In this document: in pieces, positions 1-6,673 of the stretch
Numbering within the stretch: position 1 is the stretch's first letter
Layout: every line of letters begins with the position of its first letter
From: an uncultured Eubacterium sp.
Lineage (GTDB): Bacteria > Bacillota > Clostridia > Oscillospirales > Acutalibacteraceae
DNA length: 30,235 bases
Assembly (NCBI GenBank): GCA_902462495.1
Contig: CABQCC010000004.1
Location: forward strand, 1-30,235
Direction of reading: 5' to 3'
The notes under the pieces: model-generated
What the model saw: only the letters and a program-made list of their open reading frames with translations
Told to the model about the DNA's origin: nothing
The model's database searches: none
Position numbers and translations under genes: made by a program

Positions 1-2
1 AA

Positions 3-443
3 CACAAAATATATTTATTTCTTCCCCCTATCGTGTCAATCTGTCATAACGATATGGACTGCAAAAATGTTCTCTGGAATGAGAATGATTATCGAATTAT
101 TGATTTAGAGTGTTTATCTTATAACAATCCGTTTATGGAATTGTTTGAATTGGCATTATGTTGGTCAGGATATGAAAATTGTGAAATTGATTTTCAATTA
201 TTTCAAGCTTTTTTACAAGGATATAAAAATGCCGCTGGGGAAATGCCCGTAGATTGGGAAACATTATATGACTGCAATAATGGCAGATTGGAGTGGTTAG
301 AATATAATATTAAGCGTGTTTTAGGCATTGACTGCGGGAATGATGAAAAAGAAATTGGAACAGAACAGGTTAAAGAAACAATTCAGCACATTATTTACTA
401 TGCAAAGATAAAAAAACCGATACTTGAACATTGCATTATGTAA
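3..443 (+). CDS. APH/choline-kinase-type phosphotransferase, C-terminal part (5' end outside window)
   Basis: The reading frame is open to the left edge of the window, so only the C-terminal lobe of the protein is present; a GTG at 33 lies inside it and is probably not the true start. The sequence CHNDMDCKNVLW is the catalytic loop of the aminoglycoside phosphotransferase/choline kinase fold (H-N-D-x-D-x-x-N), and YRIIDLEC a few residues on is the metal-binding segment equivalent to the kinase DFG motif. The following residues, PFMELFELALCW, match the usual 'P..DLA' helix of this superfamily. Members phosphorylate small molecules such as aminoglycosides, choline or sugars with ATP. The substrate cannot be told from this fragment, and nothing next to it indicates a resistance gene. 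The gene ends in TAA at 441-443, with no clear hairpin terminator in the next 150 bases. Confidence 0.8.
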   Translation, partial: HKIYLFLPPIVSICHNDMDCKNVLWNENDYRIIDLECLSYNNPFMELFELALCWSGYENCEIDFQLFQAFLQGYKNAAGEMPVDWETLYDCNNGRLEWLEYNIKRVLGIDCGNDEKEIGTEQVKETIQHIIYYAKIKKPILEHCIM

Positions 444-631
444 ATTTCAGTTTGTCAGTATATCAAACGGAATATAAATAACAGAAAACACCATAGTGAT
501 ACGGCTTTTTTTATTATTCCAAATACACAATTTGTTAGTACAAACACTCTACCTGCAAATAAAAACATCAACAAACGCTGAAAAGCCTTCATTTACAAGG
601 TTTTAGGCAAAAAACTTTTATAATGTCGCAC

Positions 632-801
632 AGAGGCTACGCCCCTGCTTGCACTCTTGCGGTGCCCAAAATTTATTGCGGCTTGGAGCGCCGATAAATT
701 TTGACCGCTGCGCCACAACAGCCTGCGCTGTATCTCCCACCGGGAGCGCTTGGCAGTTGTGCTCCGGGAACCCGTCGGTCGCAACCGTGAGCATAGCTCA
801 C
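632..801. repeat. Chain of eight short GC-rich hairpins, no gene
   Basis: This GC-rich block stands out from AT-rich flanks and holds back-to-back inverted repeats: AGAGGC/GCCCCT (632-646), GCAC/GTGC (651-665), AAAATTTAT/ATAAATTTT (668-702, enclosing an inner CGGC/GCCG), ACAGC/GCTGT (718-731), CTCCC/GGGAG (734-746), CGGG/CCCG (765-774), CGGT/ACCG (776-787) and GTGAGC/GCTCAC (787-801). Loops are mostly 2 to 7 bases. Open frames crossing the block on both strands look non-coding: they have low-complexity composition and no ribosome binding site. The block lies just past the terminator of the tRNA on the minus strand. It could be a repeated extragenic element, a structured RNA or a mobile-element end. 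I do not recognise the family. Confidence 0.6.
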
Positions 802-810
802 AGCACAAAA

Positions 811-833
811 AGAAAGCCACCCAAATTGGGTGG
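811..833 (-). terminator. Intrinsic terminator of the tRNA-fMet transcript
   Basis: A perfect CCACCC/GGGTGG stem (817-822 with 828-833) and a five-base loop is followed, on the minus strand, by a T-rich tract read from 816 down to 807. It begins 10 bases beyond the tRNA CCA end. Confidence 0.8.
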
Positions 834-843
834 TTTCATTTTG

Positions 844-919
<76 letters not shown>

Positions 920-968
920 ATATTTAGTTGTGTGCTGCATTGGCTGCATTGCCTCAATGCGTATTAAT

Positions 969-996
969 ATTATAGCAGATAATCTGTGAATGTCAA
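969..996 (-). promoter_or_regulatory. Consensus sigma-A promoter of tRNA-fMet
   Basis: On the minus strand TTGACA (991-996) and TATAAT (969-974) are separated by 16 bases. Both hexamers are perfect consensus. The tRNA 5' end lies 49 bases past the -10 box, leaving a short 5' leader to be removed by RNase P. Confidence 0.85.
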
Positions 997-1039
997 GAGG
1001 TTTTTTGCACTTTTTGAAAAAGAATAAAAAATGCACATA

Positions 1040-1081
1040 AAAACAAAGAACGGGTAGCCTAAGTGTCCTCTTAAACTACCC
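1040..1081 (-). terminator. Intrinsic terminator of the small RNA
   Basis: The 12-bp stem 1052-1063/1070-1081 is followed on the minus strand by GTTCTTTGTTTTT (1052 down to about 1040). The opposite strand has no T-run, which fixes the direction. Confidence 0.75.
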
Positions 1082-1179
1082 ATCTTCGCTGTTTAATAAA
1101 AACAATTTCGTGTGTTGTGAAGTTGCTGAAAGACACAACACAGGGCGCTATTACCATCACGCCTACCACCAATAATGGT
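1040..1179 (-). ncRNA. Unassigned small structured RNA of about 140 nt
   Basis: On the minus strand a strong promoter (TTGACA, 17 bases, TACTAT) predicts a start near 1179 and a rho-independent terminator ends the unit near 1040. There is no convincing coding frame between them. The predicted RNA has three stem-loops in order. The first is TTACCAT/ATGGTAA with a 17-base loop and lies right at the 5' end. The second is TGTGTTGTG/CACAACACA with a 14-base loop (1111-1142). The third is a 12-base-pair terminator stem GGGTAGTTTAAG/CTTAGGCTACCC (two G-U pairs, loop AGGACA; 1052-1081). It lacks the SRP core GGAAGGAAGCAG and does not resemble tmRNA or RNase P. A small 6S-like RNA is possible but unsupported. 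It lies just upstream of, and on the same strand as, tRNA-fMet. Confidence 0.55.
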
Positions 1180-1185
1180 AAATAT

Positions 1186-1214
1186 ATAGTACATCAATGT
1201 TTTTTTATTGTCAA
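1186..1214 (-). promoter_or_regulatory. Sigma-A promoter of the small RNA
   Basis: TTGACA (1209-1214) and TACTAT (1186-1191) on the minus strand are separated by exactly 17 bases, within an AT-rich upstream region resembling an UP element. There is no protein gene downstream on this strand before tRNA-fMet, which has its own promoter. Confidence 0.75.
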
Positions 1215-1314
1215 GAAAATTTAGAAAAATTTTTCAATTCCGTAAATTTGACCAAAAACAAAATAAAAATATGTAATTTCTTACAAAAAACAACACATAT
1301 TGCAGATTATGGAT

Positions 1315-1345
1315 AATTTACAAATCCTGTAAATTATGATAGAAT
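1315..1345 (+). promoter_or_regulatory. Promoter of the glycerate kinase operon with an overlapping palindrome
   Basis: TTTACA (1317-1322) and TAGAAT (1340-1345) are 17 bases apart. The -35 box lies inside a perfect inverted repeat AATTTACA-AATCC-TGTAAATT (1315-1335), a plausible repressor operator. The regulator is not identifiable from the sequence. Confidence 0.6.
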
Positions 1346-1376
1346 AATATCACACAATATTTCCGAGGTAATGAAT

Positions 1377-2447
1377 ATGAATATTTTGATTGTTCCCGAT
1401 TCATACAAAGGCACTTTAACCTCTGTTGAAGTTGCCGAAACAATTAAATCCGTGATTGAAAAATCATCAGACTGTAAAGTTATTGCCTTGCCATTTGCAG
1501 ACGGCGGTGAAGGTTTTTCCGACGCTATGGAAAGCATTTGTAACGGCAAAAAGCTTTACACAAAATGTCATGATATTTACGGCAAGGAAATTGACGGATA
1601 CATAACCGTTTTTGGCAAAACCGCTGTGGTTGAATGTGCTGTGGCAAGCGGACTGCAGAAAGGCAAAAATGTGATGCAAAGCACAAGCTACGGAACAGGC
1701 GAACTCATCCGTTTTGCAGTTGAAAACGGCTACAATAACATCATTCTCGGACTTGGCGGAACAGGTTGTTGCGATGGCGGTATCGGTGCACTTTATGCAC
1801 TCGGCGTCAAGCTGTATGATGAAAATCAAAACATTATGAAAATGCCGAAAAGCAATGATATGAATTATATCTTTGGCATAAGCACAAAAGACAAAGTAAA
1901 GGATATTAACTTTACATTTGCGTGTGATGTTGAAAACGAATTTTACGGCAAAAACGGAGCGGCATATGTTTTTGCTCCGCAAAAAGGTGCACGAAAAACC
2001 GATGTTGAAGAACTTGACGCAGGACTTCAAAGGCTCAACGCATTTTTCAAAACCGATGTAAGCAAGGTCAAAGGTGCAGGCGCTGCCGGCGGAATCTGTG
2101 GCGGTTTATATTCTATCTACGGCGGAGAAATTAAATCAGGATTTGACATTTTGAGCGAATTCAGCAACCTTGAAGAAAAAATTGCAAACGCTGACATTGC
2201 GATAAGCGGCGAGGGCAAAACCGATGAGCAAACCCTGATGGGAAAATTGCCGTACAAAATCAGCGAATTATGCAAAAAGCACAGCAAGAAATGTGTTGTT
2301 ATCAGCGGAAGTGCGGACAATGTGAAAATCGGCGACTTATTGCTCACCCTTGTTGACAAAAGCACCACGCTTGATGAGGCACTTGCGCACCCTGCTGAAG
2401 TGCTTGCTAAAAAAGTAGAAAATAATCTTGAAATCATACTCAAATAA
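1377..2447 (+). CDS. glxK: Glycerate kinase, GarK/GlxK family
   Basis: The enzyme phosphorylates D-glycerate with ATP, giving 2- or 3-phosphoglycerate for entry to lower glycolysis in the cytoplasm. The N-terminus MNILIVPDSYKGTLTS matches the family signature (ILIAPDSFKG), and ISGEGKTDEQTLMGKLP near the C-terminus matches the conserved GEGxxDxQTxxGKxP nucleotide/substrate segment; glycine-rich LGLGGTGCCDGG lies between. The length, 356 residues, is close to the usual 370-380. I chose ATG 1377 over ATG 1371 because the GAGG site at 1365-1368 lies 8 bases from the former but only 2 from the latter. It is the first gene of a probable operon with a small protein and an alpha-mannosidase, which suggests a role in carbohydrate or sugar-acid breakdown. 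The isozyme product (2- versus 3-phosphoglycerate) is not determined. Confidence 0.93.
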   Translation: MNILIVPDSYKGTLTSVEVAETIKSVIEKSSDCKVIALPFADGGEGFSDAMESICNGKKLYTKCHDIYGKEIDGYITVFGKTAVVECAVASGLQKGKNVMQSTSYGTGELIRFAVENGYNNIILGLGGTGCCDGGIGALYALGVKLYDENQNIMKMPKSNDMNYIFGISTKDKVKDINFTFACDVENEFYGKNGAAYVFAPQKGARKTDVEELDAGLQRLNAFFKTDVSKVKGAGAAGGICGGLYSIYGGEIKSGFDILSEFSNLEEKIANADIAISGEGKTDEQTLMGKLPYKISELCKKHSKKCVVISGSADNVKIGDLLLTLVDKSTTLDEALAHPAEVLAKKVENNLEIILK

Positions 2448-2492
2448 TTATATAATATTATAACTAAATTAAGATATTTAAGGAGAATAACT

Positions 2493-2714
2493 ATGAAAGT
2501 AATAATTCCAAAGCACAGAGAATTCCAAATCAAATTCGCTGACAACTATCCGCTTGAGGCTGAGGCTTGGGAAAAGCTCAACCAAATCGTAAAGGACTAC
2601 TCTGTTGACGGCAAGAGCGTTCGCACTCCGTCTTTCATCGAGGACAACGAAGCAAAAGTTAAGGCTTTGCAGGAAGAATACGATTTTGAATATGAAATCA
2701 TTGAAGTACAGTAA
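2493..2714 (+). CDS. Small conserved-looking protein of unknown function (73 aa)
   Basis: The ATG is preceded by a strong AAGGAG ribosome site 8 bases upstream, and codon use matches the neighbouring genes, so this is probably a real gene. The protein is acidic and soluble with no membrane segment or cysteine. The N-terminal half (MKVIIPKHREFQIKF) looks like a beta strand, and the middle and end (EAEAWEKLNQIVKDY; DNEAKVKALQEEYDFEYEI) look helical. I do not recognise the family. It sits 45 bases after glycerate kinase and 20 bases before the alpha-mannosidase, so it is probably co-transcribed and may help that pathway. Confidence 0.75.
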   Translation: MKVIIPKHREFQIKFADNYPLEAEAWEKLNQIVKDYSVDGKSVRTPSFIEDNEAKVKALQEEYDFEYEIIEVQ

Positions 2715-2734
2715 TTAACGAATCGAGATACATC

Positions 2735-5700
2735 ATGGCTGAAAACAAGATTTTTGCAGTTGCGACAGCTCATCTTGACACCGTGTGGAGATGGGAGCTG
2801 CCAAAGACCATTGAAGAATTTATACCCGACACATTTGAAAAAAACTTTGAACTTATAGAGAAATACCCTCACTACCGTTTTAACTTTGAGGGTAGTTTTC
2901 GATATGAGCTGATTGAGGAATACTATCCCGAAGCATTTGAAAAAATCAAAGAATACATTGCCAAGGACAGATGGTGCGTCAGCGGTTCTGCATACGAAAA
3001 CGGAGATGTTAACATTCCTTCACCGGAGGCACTTTTCCGCAATTTTCTCTATGGCAACCACTACTTTAAGGAAAAATTCGGCAAAACATCAAAGGATGTA
3101 TTTTTGCCTGATTGCTTCGGCTTTGGCTATGCACTTCCAAGCGTGGCAAGGCACTCAAATTTGCTCGGTGTTTCTTCTCAAAAATTAGGATGGGGCGGTG
3201 CATATGAATTACCGTTTGACATCGGCGTTTGGCAAGGCGTCAATGGTGACAAGATTTTTGCGTCACTCAATCCCCTTTCTTACAGATACAAGTTCAGCGA
3301 TGATGTACGAGGCGATTTGCAAATCATCAACAAGCTTGCGCAAAACGGCATAAGCCACGATTTGCCGTGGACAATGAACTACTACGGCACGGGCGATTGG
3401 GGCGGTGCACCCGATGACGAAAGTGCAAAGGCGGTCAACAACAGCGTTGAAGCGAACAAGGAAAACAACGGCACAAGCGTTTATTCTGCTTCGTCTGATG
3501 AAATCTTTGTTGAGATGGACAAGTTGACTCAAAGCAAAAAAGACGGCTTGCCGATATGGAACAATGAACTTATTATGCGCAGTCACGGTGCAGGCGGTTA
3601 CACATCAAGATGTATGAGCAAAAGGCTCAACGCACAAAACGAAGTTCTTGCTGACGACTGCGAAAAATCGGCTGTTACGGCAAGTCTTTTGACATCATAC
3701 AAATATCCAAAGAGCATTATTGACAAGGCTTGGAAGCGTGTTATTCAGCATCAATTCCACGATGATTTGCCGGGCACATCAACGATGCTTCAATACAACG
3801 ACAGCTGGAACGATTACTTTGTTTCGCTCAATCAATTCCAAACAGAATACGAGGATGCTGTCGGTGCGATTGCAAACGAGCTTGACACTTCTTGGTGCAA
3901 GGAATGTGCGATAATCGTCAACAATCCTGTTGCAACCAAGCGTAAAGGTGCTGTTGAGGCACACATAAAGCTGAACAGAAACGCAAAATATGTCAAGGTG
4001 TTTGACAAAAACGGCAAGGAAATTCCGAGCCAAGTTATAAAGAAAACAGGCAAGGAATTTGACATTGTTTTCCTTGCAAATGTCGGCAGTGTCGGCTACA
4101 AGGTTTATGACGCACAGGGTTCTGACGAAAAGTGCAAGCTCACAACCAACCTCAAAGCTACCGAACACACGCTTGAAAACGACAAGTACAAACTTATGTT
4201 CAACAAGAACGGTGACATCGGTTCTATCGTTGACAAGAAATTAAAGGTTCAACTTCTCACCTCACCTATCAAATTGGCACTTTTGCACGATATTGGCGAA
4301 CTTAATTATCCATCGTGGGAAATGAGGAAAGAGGACATTGACGCAGAGCCGTATTGCTACGCCAACACTCCTACCTTTGAACTGATTGAAAACGGACCTG
4401 CGAGAATTGCAATCAAGGTTACACGAGAGGCTGAATACAGCAAAATTGAGCAGATTGTCAGCATTGACGCATATGCAGACACAATCCGTGTTGACAACAA
4501 CATTGACTGGCAATGCAGAAGAACACTTCTCAAGGCGCAGTTCCCTGTTACCTGTTCAAACGAAGAAGCAAGCTACGACCTCGGCTTGGGTTACATCAAA
4601 CGAGGCAACAATACAGATAATTTATACGAAGTGCCTGCACAGAAATGGGCAGACATTACCGACCGTTTCGGCAGATACGGCGTGAGCATTTTCTCCGACT
4701 GCAAATACGGATGGGACAAACCGAACGATTACACCTTGCGACTGACCTGTATCCACACTCCTGCCGGTGCTTTCACAAAAGATGCTCGTCAGGATTTGCA
4801 GGACATTGGCAGAAACAAATTCTCTTTCGGCATTTTCAGCCACAAGGGAGAAATCAGCTCTGCAACGCAAATTGAGGCACAATGCTTCAATCAAAAATTG
4901 GTTGCATTTTCCACATCGTCAAGACGAGAAGGTGTGCTCGGCGACAGCTTTAGCCTTATGAGCACAACTTCGGATAGCGTCATTGTCAGAGCTGTTAAGC
5001 AAGCTATTGACAACGACAGCATTGTTGTGAGAATCAACGAGGGAATCGGCAAAGAACACAAGGGTGCAGGCATCAAATTCTACTGTGACATCACAGAAGC
5101 CTGCGAAACATATGCAAGCGAGGAATACATCAATGATGCCGAAATCAAAGACGGTGCTTTGGTGTTCGACCTAAAACCGTTTGAAGTTAAGACATTCAAA
5201 TTGAAGCTTGCAAACGAAAGAAACAAGGCTAAAGAAAACTACAAAAAGCTCGACCTTGAATACAATTCAACAGGTATCACGGCAGACGAATACAAGGTCA
5301 ACTGCATTATGCAAGGCAGCGGTATGAGCTTGCCAAACGAACTTATTCCGAGCAATCTCACGGTTCACGGCATTACATTCAAAATGCCGAATGTGGATAT
5401 GAACAAGAATATTTATATTCCGAGAGAGCAGGAAATCGAGCTTCCGAAAGGCATTACAAAGTTGTATATGATTGCAGGTTCGGTATTCGGCGAGCAGGAT
5501 ATTGTTATTATGGCGGACAACAAAGAGCGCCATTTGACGATTTATCCGATGAGTGAACCTGTCGGCAAGTGGGATATGGCAGGACTCGGACAGACCGCAA
5601 AAATCACACATCAACCGATTGCTATGGAATTTACCCACACGCATCATCCGGAGGGCAACATTGCAAATGGCAAGGCATATTTCTATCTCTACGAAATTGA

Positions 5701-5998
5701 TGTGAGAGGTTGCAAAACCGTCACAATGCCTGAAAACAACAAGGTTGTTATCCTTGCAATGACAGGAATAAAGAAGTTTTCAAACACAAAGATTGCCACA
5801 AAACTTATTGACGAAGCTGACGAAAAATACAGTTTTGGTGAAATTCCGCCGATTGACAAAATCATTGACAAAGCCGACTTTATCACAATCAGAGCCGGCA
5901 AAATTCAAGACCAAGTCAAAGGCGGCAAAGGCAAAGGATTCAAGCGAGATAACATAATAACAAACATCATCCGTTCTTACACCAAGAGCGAATGGTAA
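2735..5998 (+). CDS. Alpha-mannosidase, glycoside hydrolase family 38
   Basis: This retaining exo-alpha-mannosidase of 1,087 residues releases mannose from alpha-mannosides such as N-glycan or mannan fragments. The GH38 catalytic domain occupies about residues 5-270. TAHLDTVWRWE (11-21) supplies the zinc ligands His13 and Asp15, and LPDCFGFG (124-131) carries the predicted nucleophile Asp126. The alpha-mannosidase middle domain follows (about 278-375) with QHQFHDDLPGTS (338-349), whose His342 is the equivalent of the family's third metal histidine. The rest is the beta-sandwich C-terminal region. There is no signal peptide, so it probably acts in the cytoplasm on imported oligosaccharides. 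The ribosome site is weak (CGAG at 2724-2727), and coupling with the small gene ending 20 bases earlier is likely. A terminator follows. Confidence 0.9.
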   Translation: MAENKIFAVATAHLDTVWRWELPKTIEEFIPDTFEKNFELIEKYPHYRFNFEGSFRYELIEEYYPEAFEKIKEYIAKDRWCVSGSAYENGDVNIPSPEALFRNFLYGNHYFKEKFGKTSKDVFLPDCFGFGYALPSVARHSNLLGVSSQKLGWGGAYELPFDIGVWQGVNGDKIFASLNPLSYRYKFSDDVRGDLQIINKLAQNGISHDLPWTMNYYGTGDWGGAPDDESAKAVNNSVEANKENNGTSVYSASSDEIFVEMDKLTQSKKDGLPIWNNELIMRSHGAGGYTSRCMSKRLNAQNEVLADDCEKSAVTASLLTSYKYPKSIIDKAWKRVIQHQFHDDLPGTSTMLQYNDSWNDYFVSLNQFQTEYEDAVGAIANELDTSWCKECAIIVNNPVATKRKGAVEAHIKLNRNAKYVKVFDKNGKEIPSQVIKKTGKEFDIVFLANVGSVGYKVYDAQGSDEKCKLTTNLKATEHTLENDKYKLMFNKNGDIGSIVDKKLKVQLLTSPIKLALLHDIGELNYPSWEMRKEDIDAEPYCYANTPTFELIENGPARIAIKVTREAEYSKIEQIVSIDAYADTIRVDNNIDWQCRRTLLKAQFPVTCSNEEASYDLGLGYIKRGNNTDNLYEVPAQKWADITDRFGRYGVSIFSDCKYGWDKPNDYTLRLTCIHTPAGAFTKDARQDLQDIGRNKFSFGIFSHKGEISSATQIEAQCFNQKLVAFSTSSRREGVLGDSFSLMSTTSDSVIVRAVKQAIDNDSIVVRINEGIGKEHKGAGIKFYCDITEACETYASEEYINDAEIKDGALVFDLKPFEVKTFKLKLANERNKAKENYKKLDLEYNSTGITADEYKVNCIMQGSGMSLPNELIPSNLTVHGITFKMPNVDMNKNIYIPREQEIELPKGITKLYMIAGSVFGEQDIVIMADNKERHLTIYPMSEPVGKWDMAGLGQTAKITHQPIAMEFTHTHHPEGNIANGKAYFYLYEIDVRGCKTVTMPENNKVVILAMTGIKKFSNTKIATKLIDEADEKYSFGEIPPIDKIIDKADFITIRAGKIQDQVKGGKGKGFKRDNIITNIIRSYTKSEW

Positions 5999-6028
5999 GA
6001 GGATAAAATAAACACGCTATAACAAAAA

Positions 6029-6065
6029 AAACACGCTATGGAGAAATCCACAGCGTGTTTTTTTG
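6029..6065. terminator. Bidirectional terminator between convergent genes
   Basis: ACACGCTaTGGA and TCCAcAGCGTGT form a long interrupted stem (6031-6058) with T-runs on one side and A-runs on the other, so it can serve both the mannosidase operon and the convergent minus-strand operon. The arm sequence AACACGCTAT is also present once more as a direct repeat at 6010-6020. Confidence 0.85.
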
Positions 6066-6066
6066 T

Positions 6067-6663
6067 TTAATCGTCATTCTGTTGTTCGGTGGCTTCAACC
6101 TCTATATCGGAGATTGAATCGACTGCATCTTTGACCTGCTTGACCTTTGAATTAACTTGAATATAAGTTACCAAATCAAGCACCGCATACACAATGAGTG
6201 CCGCACCGATAAATCGAACAATGCCGTCTGTCAACTGTGCCGACTTTGTTATTGCGACAATTCCGAAAACAATCGTAATCACCGACAACAGCATTGTAAA
6301 CCATCCCGATTTTCTGAAAAGCATAATTGAACGGATTGAGGTTGCCATATCAACAATGCCCGAAGTGAGAATGAATATTCCCAAAATCACAACGATTATC
6401 GAAATGATTGCCCGATACTTTGCACACACGATTATACCGCTTATCAATGAAATTGTGCCGAGCACAAGCGGAAGTTTTGTATCCCTTTCAATAATATACG
6501 ACACAACCGAAATTATGCCCGTTACAATCAGCGAAACGCCCACAACAAGCGAAATATACTGAATACATTTGCTCGGAAAGGCAATGAACAGCACTCCCAT
6601 AATCGCCGAAACAATTATTGTGGCTATTGAAAATCGTTTTAGCCCTTTTAAAAAGTCCAACAT
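6067..6663 (-). CDS. HdeD/DUF308 family membrane protein
   Basis: This is a 198-residue integral membrane protein with about six hydrophobic segments arranged as pairs, for example ATIIVSAIMGVLFIAFPS, YISLVVGVSLIVTGIISVVS, LVLGTISLISGIIVC and IISIIVVILGIFILTSGIVD. The glycine-rich helices with 'GI...TGI' spacing are typical of the HdeD/DUF308 family, which was named for acid resistance in Escherichia coli; the role in Clostridia is unknown. The tail (about residues 170-198) is acidic and cytoplasmic. I placed the start at ATG 6663, preceded by CGGTGAT, rather than at a start at 6699 that would lie inside the upstream gene. It begins 10 bases after the EF-G-like gene and is its operon partner. 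Confidence 0.8.
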   Translation of the reverse strand: MLDFLKGLKRFSIATIIVSAIMGVLFIAFPSKCIQYISLVVGVSLIVTGIISVVSYIIERDTKLPLVLGTISLISGIIVCAKYRAIISIIVVILGIFILTSGIVDMATSIRSIMLFRKSGWFTMLLSVITIVFGIVAITKSAQLTDGIVRFIGAALIVYAVLDLVTYIQVNSKVKQVKDAVDSISDIEVEATEQQNDD

Positions 6664-6673
6664 AAAATCACCG

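Noticed and set aside
481..520. Terminator of the kinase gene near the T-run at 507-513
   Set aside because: Only a three-base stem (CAC/GTG) precedes the T-run, too weak to support the call.
1111..1142. SRP RNA (4.5S) or tmRNA as identity of the small RNA
   Set aside because: The SRP core GGAAGGAAGCAG and the tmRNA tRNA-like ends are absent, and the predicted structure is three separate stem-loops.
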